From assembly GCA_040878035.1 (NCBI GenBank), contig JBBDMX010000049.1, positions 45,905 to 109,904 on the forward strand: a stretch of 64,000 nucleotides of DNA. The letters are read 5' to 3'. The stretch is from JBBDMX01 sp040878035 (GTDB lineage Bacteria > Planctomycetota > Phycisphaerae > Phycisphaerales > Phycisphaeraceae). The translations under genes were made by a program, and so were the position numbers. Below, piece after piece: positions 1 to 8,940 of this stretch. The stretch's first letter is position 1. Each line of letters starts with the position of its first letter. The notes under the pieces were generated by a model that was not told the DNA's origin, searched no databases, and worked only from the letters and a program-made list of their open reading frames with translations.

Positions 1-687
1 TGCATAGATCGTGCCCCAGTCATCCAGGATCTGATCGCCAACATGGATGTCATTGGCAGGTAGTCCTGTGACCGTAAAAGTGTTGTTGGTAACCGTGGGT
101 GTGTTGAGGCGCTTGACGCTTGGAATTGTCTCCGGATCCGAGGCCGCGTTAGCGAACTTGTTGTTGGTATGTGGGGCCGGTGTTGGCCACTTTCCGCCCT
201 TGTCGCGGCGTAGGATGAAGGCAAAGACCTGGTATTCAATGGGGCCGGGGCTAGCCGGCACGGAACGGCGCACGACCGGAAGCCAGTAGTAGTCGCGCTC
301 TGTGGCCGGTATAGAAGCGATGGCGGTATTTGCGGTGGGGAAACTGCGGTCCTCCAAGGTCCAAAAATAGGCCGCATCAGGGACCGTGTTCATTTGTAAG
401 GCAGGGCCGACAGCCCCGGTGAAGGTGCCATTGTCGAATGGCCGCGCCTCCAGCAGCGCCTTGACCGATTCGCCAATCTGCTTGCCGCGCACGGCGGTCA
501 TCGTCTGCTTCTGTAGAAACGCGCCGGCGGGGAAGATGGCGGCGATGGAGACAAAGGCGATGGCGAAGATGCCCATCGCGACCATGACTTCAAGGATGGA
601 GAAGGCAGAGCGGAATTTCGGATTCAGCGGCAGGAGCCGCTGTTGAGGCCGGCTGATTTCTGATTTCTGATATTGGGAAATTCGCAT
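1..687 (-). CDS. type IV prepilin-like protein (3' end beyond window)
   Basis: The reading frame is open from an ATG at 687 to the window edge, 229 codons. Near residues 27-45 it shows a type IV prepilin N-terminus: the string AFSILEVMVAMGIFAIAF, with the hydrophobic stretch after the cleavage/methylation site and the conserved Glu at +5. Downstream is a variable periplasmic-type domain. Members of this class are processed by PilD-like prepilin peptidase and enter pili or pseudopili. It is the last of three prepilin genes that follow pilC, starting 3 nt after the previous stop, so it is almost surely in the same operon. Residues 7-12 (QKSEIS) are encoded by an intergenic-type family A repeat, so the true start may lie inside or just after it. 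Major and minor subunits cannot be told apart. Confidence 0.8.
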   Translation of the reverse strand, partial: MRISQYQKSEISRPQQRLLPLNPKFRSAFSILEVMVAMGIFAIAFVSIAAIFPAGAFLQKQTMTAVRGKQIGESVKALLEARPFDNGTFTGAVGPALQMNTVPDAAYFWTLEDRSFPTANTAIASIPATERDYYWLPVVRRSVPASPGPIEYQVFAFILRRDKGGKWPTPAPHTNNKFANAASDPETIPSVKRLNTPTVTNNTFTVTGLPANDIHVGDQILDDWGTIYA

Positions 688-689
688 GA

Positions 690-1424
690 TCACTCCTTTA
701 CCAGCGTGCCAGTGTTGCGGCCCAGCAGCATGGGCTTGCCCTCGGCGTCGCCCACCAATTCTTGGATGGTCGTAGCGGGAACAAGATTGCCGTTGGCATC
801 CATATGGCCGGCTGTCTTGGCGGCGCTCTTGACGAAGACCACCACGCCCACAGCGGGGAGACGACCCAGGAGGCCTTTGCCGTCGTCCGCGTCGTAGTAC
901 ACCAGCGAACTGACATCCGTTGTGTTGCCGGCGAGCACCATGCCCTTGGGGTCGATGCGTATGGCGAATGGCGCCGGAGTGACCTGTCCGCCGGGACGGG
1001 CAATTCCGGCAATACCTACATCATTGGGCAGACGGATGTAATCACGGTCGGGCAAATCTTTGTACCCAAAGCGACGGGGGCTCTCGGAAAGCATGTAGCC
1101 GCCCGTGCCGTTGCCGGGTGTCGTTTGACTGTGACGGACCAGGCGGATGTCATCGTTGGTGAAGACGAGGCCCGTGCCGCCGTAGACTGCGCCAGTCACC
1201 GGCGGATCAAGCGGCGCTCGCGGGTACCTCGCATACATGCGTGCCGCCCGGGTGGCCGCCGAGACGGTGTTGATGCCGTTTTCGGTTTTGCTCGAGCGGA
1301 TCATGGCGTTGAGGGCCGGCATGGTGATGCCGATGAGGATGGCGACGACGGCGATGACCACCAAGAGCTCAACAAGGCTGAAGGCGGTGGGGGGGTGATG
1401 CGGGTTGTGTTGGGAGGTGGGCAT
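690..1424 (-). CDS. type IV prepilin-like / pseudopilin protein
   Basis: About 244 residues. The leader is short and ends in PPTA, followed by FSLVELLVVIAVVAILIG, a textbook prepilin site with Phe at +1 and Glu at +5. This is the N-terminal helix that anchors the subunit in the membrane and packs in the filament. I chose the ATG at 1424 because it gives a normal 15-residue leader. A GTG at 1505 overlaps the upstream stop as GTGA and would add 27 residues, but those are translated from family A and K repeats. The gene lies between two other prepilin genes, in the same direction as pilC, consistent with a pilus or type II secretion operon. The exact subunit role is unknown. Confidence 0.82.
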   Translation of the reverse strand: MPTSQHNPHHPPTAFSLVELLVVIAVVAILIGITMPALNAMIRSSKTENGINTVSAATRAARMYARYPRAPLDPPVTGAVYGGTGLVFTNDDIRLVRHSQTTPGNGTGGYMLSESPRRFGYKDLPDRDYIRLPNDVGIAGIARPGGQVTPAPFAIRIDPKGMVLAGNTTDVSSLVYYDADDGKGLLGRLPAVGVVVFVKSAAKTAGHMDANGNLVPATTIQELVGDAEGKPMLLGRNTGTLVKE

Positions 1425-1501
1425 GGGAGGGCTCTGATTTCGGATTTCGGATTTCGGATTTCTACTTCTGTCTCCTGTCTCCTGACTCCTGTCTTCTTTC
1501 C

Positions 1502-2089
1502 TCACTTAATGTCGTAGCTGTAGAGGTTGTCGCGGGCCTCTTCTTGCTGTGCAGCGGTGCCGTTGACTTTGCCCCAGAGGCTGTCGTTGCCGGCGGAGGC
1601 GAAAAAGGGGTTGTCGTACTGGGGCAGGGCGGCGCCGCTGCCTTGCTTGGAGCGGTACTGGATGATCTTTTCCCAGGCGTCGTTGATGACAAAGCCACCA
1701 CTGGCGTTGAGGTCGGTGCCCTTGGCAATCAGGCCGTCGCGCACCATGCCGTCGAAAAAGGCCTTGCAGGAAGGCACCTTATAGGCGGCCGCGGTGAACG
1801 CCAGAATCGAATCATCCTCGCTGCCGCCGGTGGTGGTGTCGCTGGTGTAGGTCACGCTCTTGCCGGTGACGGTCTGGTACTCGCTGGCGCAGGCGCGGAG
1901 GCTGGCCAGGGCGGTTTTGGTCTGGTTGGCCAGGGCCGCGTCCATGCTGGTGCGCATGACCGCCACGCCGATGCCCACGAGGATGAGGATGATGGCGACA
2001 ACGACGAGGATTTCCACGAGGCTGAAGGCCCGGCGTGCGGGGGGGCGCGGGCGCTGCTGGGGGTGAGGATGAATCGAAGTAGTGTTCAT
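1502..2089 (-). CDS. type IV prepilin-like / GspG-like protein
   Basis: About 195 residues from the ATG at 2089. The leader ends in PPARRA, then FSLVEILVVVAIILILVG gives the prepilin cleavage/methylation motif and transmembrane helix. The body is larger than classical GspG (about 140 residues), so the subunit name is not secure. The frame can be extended upstream to 2179, but that would give an unusually long leader. It is the first prepilin gene downstream of the PilC/GspF platform gene, and its stop TGA overlaps a possible GTG of the next gene. Confidence 0.82.
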   Translation of the reverse strand: MNTTSIHPHPQQRPRPPARRAFSLVEILVVVAIILILVGIGVAVMRTSMDAALANQTKTALASLRACASEYQTVTGKSVTYTSDTTTGGSEDDSILAFTAAAYKVPSCKAFFDGMVRDGLIAKGTDLNASGGFVINDAWEKIIQYRSKQGSGAALPQYDNPFFASAGNDSLWGKVNGTAAQQEEARDNLYSYDIK

Positions 2090-2225
2090 GGGTTTGTACC
2101 TGACGTTTCGCCCCCCGGAAAGCCTCAGCGTCGGCGTGGGGGATGCGGCGCTTCCTATCTGTTGCTTTTCACTTTCCACTTTTCACTTTTCGTTTCTGAT
2201 GCGGCAAGCCGCGGCGCTTCGTAAA

Positions 2226-3542
2226 TCAGCCCGTCAGGCTGGTGATGAGCTTGACCAGCGGGAGGAAGAGGCTGATGACGATGCCGCCGACGATCACGCC
2301 CAGGACGACGACCATGATCGGTTCGAGGAGGGAGACGAGGCTTTCCACGGCGGTATCGACTTCGTCGTCGTAGTTATCCGCGATTTTCAGGAGCATCTTG
2401 TCCAGGTCGCCCGTCTCTTCGCCGACGTCGATCATGTTGACGACGATGGCGTCGCAGACCTTGGCCTGTCGGAGGGGCTCGGCGAAGCTCTCGCCCTGGC
2501 GCACCGAGTCGTGGACTTTGTTTAAGGCGCGTTGGAAGACGAAGTTGCCGGTGGTTTCCTTGGTGATGGTGATGGCGTCGAGGATGGGCACGCCGGCACG
2601 GATGAGGGTGCCCAGGGTGCGGGTGAACTTGGCGATGGTGGCCTTGGTGATGAGCATGCCGGCGATGGGGATCTTGAGCACGAGCATGTCCAGGAAGGCC
2701 TTACCGCCTTCGCTCTTGCGTACGAGTTTGATGACCAGGACAAAGACGATGGGGGAGAGGATGATCCAGACGATGCCGGGGACCCACTGGTTGGGGTTAC
2801 CGGTGGGGTTCATGGGTCCGGCCATCCAGTTGCTGAGGTTGATGAGGATCTGGGTGGGGGTAGGCAGGGTGGTGTCGAAGTCCTCGAAGATTTTCTGGAA
2901 CTTGGGGACGATAAAGACGAGGATGAAGGCGACGATGGACATGGCGACGAAGATGACGACGGCGGGATAGATCATGGCGCCGATGATTTTTCGGCGGAGT
3001 TTGGCGGCTTTTTCCAGGAACTCGGCGAGGCGCTGGAGGATCATGTCCAGCACGCCGGCGACCTCACCGGCGGCGATCATCTTGGTGTAGAGGCGGTCAA
3101 AGGCCTTGGGATGGCGCTGCATGGCGTCGGAGAGCGAGGAGCCGGAGGAGACGTCTTCGGTGACCTGCTGGAGGGTGGTCTTGAGCAGGCTGGGCTTTTG
3201 CTGTTGTTCGAGAATCTGGAGTGATCGGAGGATGGGCAGGCCGGCGTCCTGGAGGGTGGAGAACTGGCGGGTGAAGGTGGTCAGGAGCTTGTTGGAGACG
3301 CCGCCGATGTTGATCTGGAGTTCGGTCCAGTTTTTCTTTTTGCCCGCGGTGCCGCCGGAGCGTGCCGCCGCCGGGGTCGGTCCGCCGCCCTTGGCCTTCT
3401 TGACCTTCATCTCGCGTACGGCGGTGGGGAACAGGCCCTGGCCGCGGATGCGCGCGATGGCCTCTTCGCTGGTGGTGGCGGCGACCTGGCCCTTCTGCGG
3501 CTTGCCGGCTTCGTTGAGTGCTTCGTATTGGAAGGTTGGCAT
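2226..3542 (-). CDS. pilC: type II secretion / type IV pilus inner-membrane platform protein
   Basis: 438 residues, the usual length for PilC/GspF. It begins MPTFQYEALNEAGKPQKGQV, the typical family N-terminus, and has two related GspF domains, each followed by membrane helices. The second domain has FTRTLGTLIRAGVPILDAI and the C-terminus ends in a long hydrophobic segment. The family forms the cytoplasmic-membrane platform on which PilB and PilT ATPases drive pilin insertion and removal. The start at 3542 has a GGAG eight bases upstream. A Gly/Ala/Lys-rich insert near residues 50-70 is a linker. It lies directly after the PilB-like gene and before the prepilins. Confidence 0.93.
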   Translation of the reverse strand: MPTFQYEALNEAGKPQKGQVAATTSEEAIARIRGQGLFPTAVREMKVKKAKGGGPTPAAARSGGTAGKKKNWTELQINIGGVSNKLLTTFTRQFSTLQDAGLPILRSLQILEQQQKPSLLKTTLQQVTEDVSSGSSLSDAMQRHPKAFDRLYTKMIAAGEVAGVLDMILQRLAEFLEKAAKLRRKIIGAMIYPAVVIFVAMSIVAFILVFIVPKFQKIFEDFDTTLPTPTQILINLSNWMAGPMNPTGNPNQWVPGIVWIILSPIVFVLVIKLVRKSEGGKAFLDMLVLKIPIAGMLITKATIAKFTRTLGTLIRAGVPILDAITITKETTGNFVFQRALNKVHDSVRQGESFAEPLRQAKVCDAIVVNMIDVGEETGDLDKMLLKIADNYDDEVDTAVESLVSLLEPIMVVVLGVIVGGIVISLFLPLVKLITSLTG

Positions 3543-3614
3543 GGGGGGCTCCTGGCGGGAATTTCGGATTTCGGATTTCAGGAAATACAGGGAGGCTAAA
3601 CCGCAAGCGGGGGA

Positions 3615-5357
3615 TTAATCTTCGACGAGGGTTTCGCGGACGACTTCGTCGATGGTGGTGATGCCGTCGAAGATCGACAGCAGGCCGCTTTGGCGCAGGG
3701 TGCGCATGCCGCGTTTGAGGGCTTCGGCGCGGAGCACCTGGGTCGAGGCGTTGCGCATGACCAGTTCGCGCATGTCGTCGTCGAGCACCATGATTTCGAA
3801 GATGCCCAGCCGGCCCTTGTAGCCCGACTGGTTGCAGTAGTCGCAGCCGCGCCCGCGGTAGACCTGCCGGCCCTGAAGGTCCTCGGGCGTCAGTTGGAGT
3901 TCCATCAGCTCCTCTTCGGTGGGCTGATAGGCTCCCTTGCAGCGGGTGCAGATTTTCCGCACCAGGCGTTGGGCGACGACGCCTTCGAGCGTCGCGGTCA
4001 GGAGGAACGGCTCCATGCCCAGGTCCAGCAGACGGGCGATGGAACTGGGGGCGTCGTTGGTGTGCAGGGTGGTGAACACCAGGTGGCCGGTGAGGGAGGC
4101 CTGCACGGCGATCTGCGCGGTTTCCAGGTCGCGAGTCTCGCCGACGAGGATGATGTCAGGGTCCTGGCGCAAGAAGCTGCGCAGGGCGCGGGCAAAGGTG
4201 AGGCCGACGCCGGCGTTCACCGCCACCTGCACCAGGCCCTCGATATCGTACTCGACGGGGTCTTCGACGGTGAGGATCTTGGTGTCGATCTGGTTGAGTT
4301 CCGCCAGGGCAGCGTAGAGGGTGGTCGTCTTGCCCGAGCCGGTGGGCCCGGTGACGACCACGATGCCGTTGGGCTTGCCGGTGAGCTGGCGGAAGACGTC
4401 CAGGTCTTCGTGGCGCATGCCGACCTTTTCCAGGTCCAGGGCCACGTTGGCACGATCCAGCACACGCATAACCACCGACTCGCCGAACATGGTGGGCAGC
4501 ACCGCCACGCGCAGGTCAACCGGGCTGCCTTGGACCATCAGCTCGATGCGGCCGTCCTGTGGCATACGACGCTCGGCGATGTCCAGGTTGCTCATGACCT
4601 TGATGCGGCTGACGATGGGCATCGCCAGATGGCGCGGCGGGGGGATCATCTCGTAAAGCACGCCATCGATGCGGTAGCGCATCTTGAACTCGTCCTCGAA
4701 CGGCTCAAAATGGACGTCCGAAGCCTTGTCCTTAATCGCTTGGAGCAACACTAGATTGAGCAGGCGCTTGACTTTGTTGTCCTCGGCGGCCTCCAGAAGG
4801 GTGTCCAGGTCGATCGACTCGCCGCGGTTTTTCAGTTCGGTAAGCTTGGTGTCGGCTTCCAACTCGCCGATGAGCCCTGCCAGCGATTCGTCCTCGTTGC
4901 TGTAGTGCTTCTGGATCAGTTTTTCGACCGTGCCGGGCTCGGCGACCAGGGCCTTGACATTGAAGCCCATCAGGAGGCGCAAGTCGTCCAAAGCCCGGAA
5001 GTTGTTGGGGTCCTTCAGGGCGACAGTCAGGGTGTTGGTCTCTTCGTCGTACTGGACGGGCAGGGCTTGACAGGCCTGGACGGTTTCAGCGGGGAGGAGG
5101 TGCAGGACCTCCGGTGCGATTTCCATAGAATTGAGGTCGAGGCTCTCCATGCCCGCCTGGGCTGCCAAAGCGGCACTGATGTCCACGTCGGTCACGTAGC
5201 CTAGTTCGAGCAGAAGCTGCCCCAACGGGAGGCGGCGCTGGCTCTGCAACTGAAGTGCCTCGTGGACCTGCTCACGGGTCACCTTGCCCATCTTGGTCAG
5301 AATGCGGCCAATTCGCTGGCCTTTCATCTGCGACTTGGGTGCGGTCGGTTCGGCCAT
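3615..5357 (-). CDS. pilB: PilB/GspE-family assembly ATPase
   Basis: 580 residues. The order is an N-terminal MshEN/GspE-N domain (residues 1-150), a linker, then the hexameric secretion ATPase domain. Walker A is GPTGSGKTTT near residue 337, the Walker B region reads DPDIILVGETRD, and a zinc-binding tetracysteine of the form CTRC...CDYC follows near the C-terminus, all features of the extension ATPases. It powers pilin polymerisation from the inner-membrane platform. It sits immediately upstream of pilC. A second, clearly different PilB-like ATPase lies upstream at 7059-8801, so the two may serve different filaments or work as a pair. Confidence 0.93.
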   Translation of the reverse strand: MAEPTAPKSQMKGQRIGRILTKMGKVTREQVHEALQLQSQRRLPLGQLLLELGYVTDVDISAALAAQAGMESLDLNSMEIAPEVLHLLPAETVQACQALPVQYDEETNTLTVALKDPNNFRALDDLRLLMGFNVKALVAEPGTVEKLIQKHYSNEDESLAGLIGELEADTKLTELKNRGESIDLDTLLEAAEDNKVKRLLNLVLLQAIKDKASDVHFEPFEDEFKMRYRIDGVLYEMIPPPRHLAMPIVSRIKVMSNLDIAERRMPQDGRIELMVQGSPVDLRVAVLPTMFGESVVMRVLDRANVALDLEKVGMRHEDLDVFRQLTGKPNGIVVVTGPTGSGKTTTLYAALAELNQIDTKILTVEDPVEYDIEGLVQVAVNAGVGLTFARALRSFLRQDPDIILVGETRDLETAQIAVQASLTGHLVFTTLHTNDAPSSIARLLDLGMEPFLLTATLEGVVAQRLVRKICTRCKGAYQPTEEELMELQLTPEDLQGRQVYRGRGCDYCNQSGYKGRLGIFEIMVLDDDMRELVMRNASTQVLRAEALKRGMRTLRQSGLLSIFDGITTIDEVVRETLVED

Positions 5358-5718
5358 CGGGCAGGCACCTTTTACGAGGCTAGAAAAGAATCAGCCTTAC
5401 GCTCGCCACGCGGCCCGGAATCTAAAAGTCCAATCTAAAGTCTATAATTGTAGGCGTTTAATTTGTGATGTCGCTGTAGGTTCTGGCAGGCTGTCGGGCG
5501 GGAAGAGTCGGGGTGTCGAGCTTCAGATGTCTGGATTGGGGCAACACACCGTACTCATCATCCAGTCTGATCTCATTGCAGTATATCGTCGGCGACCAAA
5601 TCATTGCAAGCCATAATCCAGCATTATCTATGTTTAGACATCGGGATTATGGGTAGTGCATTGCGTTGAGTTGCCAAAAAACGACCCGTTGTGTATCGGA
5701 ACCATGGCGCGACCGCCG
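5358..5718. other. intergenic region between pilT and the downstream pilB
   Basis: 361 bp without a credible gene. It is more AT-rich than its surroundings and, unusually for this window, carries none of the recurring repeat families. A leader for the downstream minus-strand operon may lie here. I see no convincing promoter boxes, terminator or riboswitch fold. Confidence 0.5.
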
Positions 5719-6846
5719 TCAAGGCGTCGCCGGTGGTGCCGCATGTTCGCCATCGAGTTCGGTGCGGTCGATGGTTCCGCCGGCGCGATGCACCTTTTCG
5801 ACCACGGAAGTCGGGTCTTTGCTCTTGTCCACCATTTCCTCAGCGGAGATGACGCCTTGGGTATAAAGGTCCCATAAGTGATCATCCAGAAGTTGCATGC
5901 CGTACTTCTTGCCCGTCTGGATGGCCGAATCGATGCGGAAGGTCTTATTCTCACGGACAAGGTTGGCGATGGCGGGGGTGACTACCAGGAATTCGTAGGC
6001 CGCCACCATGCCCTTGCGGTCGGCTCGTGGCATGAGTTGCTGGCTGAGCACCGCCATCAGCGAAGTCGAAAGCTGCACGCGAATCTGCGCCTGCTGCGCC
6101 ACCGGGAAGGCGTCGATGATGCGGTTGATGGTGCCGGCGGCACCGGTCGTGTGCAGGGTGCCAAACACCAGGTGGCCCGTCTCGGCGGCGCGAATGGCGG
6201 CCTCGATCGTCTCCAAGTCGCGCATCTCACCCACCAGCATTACGTCCGGGTCCTGCCGCAACGCGCGGCGCAACGCCTCGGCGAAGCTGGGCACGTCGTT
6301 GCCCACCTCGCGCTGATTCACGATCGACTTCTTGTGCTTGTGGTAATACTCGATGGGGTCTTCGATGGTGATGATGTGCCGGTCGTTGACGCTGTTGATA
6401 AAGTCGATCATCGTCGCCAGCGTGGTGGTCTTGCCCGAGCCGGTGGGCCCGGTGACCAGGAAGAGTCCGCGGGGCCGGCGGCACAGTTCCGCCACGATCT
6501 TGGGCAGGCCGATTTCCTCGAAGGTCAACAGGCGATTGGGAATCTGCCGCAGCACCACCGCCACATTGCCCTTGACCTTGAAGATCGACACGCGGAAGCG
6601 GGCGTCCTCGCCATAGGCAAAGCCAAAGTCCGAACCGCCTTCTTCCTGAAGCTCGGTCTGCGAGCGCTCGGGTGCGATGGATTTCATCAGGGCCATGGTG
6701 TCGGGCGGTTCGAGCACCTTGGTCTTAAGCTCCACCAGTCGGCCGCGCATGCGCAGCGTCGGCGGCTTGCCCACCGTCAGGTGCAAGTCGCTGGCGTTCT
6801 GTTTCACCACGGTGTCCAGCAGCCGGTCAATGTGAATCGTTGACAT
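5719..6846 (-). CDS. pilT: type IV pilus retraction ATPase PilT
   Basis: 375 residues, close to the family norm. It starts MSTIHIDRLLDTVVKQNASD, the typical PilT/PilU N-terminal domain. Walker A GPTGSGKTTTLATM lies near residues 130-143. The PilT signature AAETGHLVFGTLHT and the Walker B region DPDVMLVGEMRDLET follow. There is no tetracysteine motif, as expected for retraction rather than extension ATPases. PilT depolymerises pili and supports twitching, DNA uptake or adhesion. Its presence between the two PilB-like genes makes a genuine retractile type IV pilus more likely than a pure type II secretion system. Confidence 0.95.
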   Translation of the reverse strand: MSTIHIDRLLDTVVKQNASDLHLTVGKPPTLRMRGRLVELKTKVLEPPDTMALMKSIAPERSQTELQEEGGSDFGFAYGEDARFRVSIFKVKGNVAVVLRQIPNRLLTFEEIGLPKIVAELCRRPRGLFLVTGPTGSGKTTTLATMIDFINSVNDRHIITIEDPIEYYHKHKKSIVNQREVGNDVPSFAEALRRALRQDPDVMLVGEMRDLETIEAAIRAAETGHLVFGTLHTTGAAGTINRIIDAFPVAQQAQIRVQLSTSLMAVLSQQLMPRADRKGMVAAYEFLVVTPAIANLVRENKTFRIDSAIQTGKKYGMQLLDDHLWDLYTQGVISAEEMVDKSKDPTSVVEKVHRAGGTIDRTELDGEHAAPPATP

Positions 6847-6867
6847 AGATCAGTCCTAATAGACAAA

Positions 6868-7059
6868 TTAGCCACAGATAAACACAGATGGGCCCAGATG
6901 AATTGAACACGAAGGCACGAAGACACGAAGAAGCATTTTGGTTCTGATTCTTGATTACCGACTCAAATCCTCCCCCTTCTTCTTCTTCATGCCTTCGTGT
7001 CTTCGTGTTCACTCCCTCTGCTCTCATCTGTGTCCATCTGGGTTCATCAGTGGCTGATT
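6868..7059. repeat. nested palindromic repeat (family C)
   Basis: Outer arms resemble CCACAGATAAACACAGATG and its complement. Inner arms are tandem ACACGAAG units (GAACACGAAGGCACGAAG) and the complementary TTCGTGTCTTCGTGTTCA. The right end supplies the TAA stop codon of the adjacent minus-strand ATPase gene. Confidence 0.85.
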
Positions 7060-8801
7060 TACGCTGCGGCGGTCGGCTCTTCGGCTTCGGTATCCACCAC
7101 GCCGGCCACCTGGGTGATGCGCGATACTTCGTCCATCGTGGTGGCGCCTTCGAGGATCTTGAGTTTGCCGTCGCCCAGAAGGTTGCGCATGCCCGTGGCC
7201 ATGGCCGCCTGGCGCATCTGCACCAGGGGGGCGCGTTTGAACGCCAAGTCGCGCAGTTCCGAGTTCATGATCATCAGTTCGTAGATGCCCTGCCGGCCGC
7301 GGTAGCCGGTCTTGTTGCACTTGGAGCAGCCCACGGCCTTGTAGATGGTCCTGCCTTCCAGGTCCGCCGCCGAAAAGCCCAGCAGGCTCATCATGCGATG
7401 ATCCGGACTGTCATCCGGCGCCTTGCAGTGCGGGCAGAGGATGCGCACCAGCCGCTGCGCCAGCACCGCCTGGATCGAGCTGGCCACCAGGAAGGGCTTG
7501 ATGCCCATGTCGATCAGGCGGGTCAGTGCCGAAGGCGCATCGTTGGTGTGCAGTGTGGAAAACACCAAGTGGCCTGTCAGAGCCGCCTGAATCGCCACGT
7601 CGCCTACTTCCTTATCGCGGATTTCGCCCACCAGCACGATGTTGGGCGCCTGACGCAGCATGGCGCGCAGAATCTTGTCGAAAGTCAGCCCCACTGCTTC
7701 GTTGATCTGGCACTGGTTGATGCCCTTGATCATGTACTCGACGGGGTCCTCGGCGGTGATGATCTTCTTGTCCGGGCGGTTGAGCACGTCCAGCGCGGTG
7801 TACAGCGTGGTGGTTTTGCCTGAGCCGGTGGGCCCGGTGACCAGGAAGATGCCGTTGGGCCGGCGAATCAGGCGGTTGAAGATGTCCAGCGTGTCGGCCT
7901 GCATGCCCAGGCGCTGAAGGCCCACGCGCGCCGACTCGGGCCGCAGAATTCGGGCCACGATCGATTCGCCGTGATACGTGGGGCAGCAGGCGACGCGGAA
8001 GTCGATGACCTCGCCGGTGACCTTTTTCTTGATGCGGCCGTCCTGGGGCACACGTTTCTCTTCCACGCGCATGCCCGACATGATCTTGAGGCGGGCGATC
8101 ACCGCCGACTGCGTCCGCTTAGGTAGCGCGTCGCGCGCCTGGCACACGCCGTCAATGCGATAGCGCAGACGAACATGGCTGGCGAAGGGCTCGATGTGAA
8201 TATCACTGGCGCGGCTGTTCACCGCTTCGTCGATAATCTGGTTCACCAGCCGCACGATCGGCGCCGCCGCCGCGTCGGCGGCTTCACCGGCCTCGGCCTC
8301 CTCGCCCTCCACCGCCTCCACGTCGATCGACATGTCCCGCGTGATCTGGCTGATCTCGCCCCGTGTTTCGGAGAACATCCGGTCGATGTATTCCTTGATC
8401 TTCCCCCGCGCCCCCAGCGCCGTGTCTAATTCCGTGTTGAGCCGGAACCGCAGCGTGTCCAGCGTGTCCAAGTCCATCGGGTCGTGGATCAACACCTTGA
8501 TCCGCCCGTTCTTCTGCTCCACGGGCAGGACCAGGTACTTCTTGATCAGATCGTCGGGCAGGAGCTTGAGGTTGTCCTTGTTGATCGCGTCGGGCTGCTC
8601 CAGGTCGATGTACTCCATCTCGAACTGGCTGGCCAGAGCCTTGGCCACATCGGTTTCCGCGACGTAGCCCAGCTCGATGAGCACTTCGCCCACCCGGCGA
8701 TTCTGCGCCTGGGCGATCTTGAGCGCATCGTCAAACTGCGCATCGGTGATCAGGCGCCATTCTTTGAGAATTTCACCAATCTTACGTCGCTTTCGCGCCA
8801 T
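7059..8801 (-). CDS. PilB/GspE-family assembly ATPase (second copy)
   Basis: 580 residues from the ATG at 8801, which has GAGG about seven bases upstream. The frame is open to 8990, but the extra 63 residues look non-coding and the family start MARKRRKIGEILKEW fits 8801. Domains are MshEN (1-150), a short acidic linker rich in Glu and Ala, then the ATPase with Walker A GPTGSGKTTT near residue 320, the Walker B region APNIVLVGEIRDKE and tetracysteine CPHC...CSKC. It is probably the first gene of the minus-strand pilus operon. It differs clearly from the PilB at 3615-5357, so this is an old paralogue rather than a recent duplication. Confidence 0.92.
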   Translation of the reverse strand: MARKRRKIGEILKEWRLITDAQFDDALKIAQAQNRRVGEVLIELGYVAETDVAKALASQFEMEYIDLEQPDAINKDNLKLLPDDLIKKYLVLPVEQKNGRIKVLIHDPMDLDTLDTLRFRLNTELDTALGARGKIKEYIDRMFSETRGEISQITRDMSIDVEAVEGEEAEAGEAADAAAAPIVRLVNQIIDEAVNSRASDIHIEPFASHVRLRYRIDGVCQARDALPKRTQSAVIARLKIMSGMRVEEKRVPQDGRIKKKVTGEVIDFRVACCPTYHGESIVARILRPESARVGLQRLGMQADTLDIFNRLIRRPNGIFLVTGPTGSGKTTTLYTALDVLNRPDKKIITAEDPVEYMIKGINQCQINEAVGLTFDKILRAMLRQAPNIVLVGEIRDKEVGDVAIQAALTGHLVFSTLHTNDAPSALTRLIDMGIKPFLVASSIQAVLAQRLVRILCPHCKAPDDSPDHRMMSLLGFSAADLEGRTIYKAVGCSKCNKTGYRGRQGIYELMIMNSELRDLAFKRAPLVQMRQAAMATGMRNLLGDGKLKILEGATTMDEVSRITQVAGVVDTEAEEPTAAA

Positions 8802-8940
8802 CGAAACCTCGACAAGGGGGCGGAGGAGGAGGGAGTTTACACGCGGGCGGGGCGGATTGGAAGCGGTGTCGGCTACGGAAGATAGCAGGTCCGGATGATT
8901 GTAGTCAAAGAGGGGGGCCAAGCGTGCAGGCATCGTCGCT

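Noticed and set aside
690..1505. GTG start at 1505 with GTGA overlap for the second prepilin
   Set aside because: The added residues are translations of families K and A and would give an abnormal leader; kept only as an alternative.
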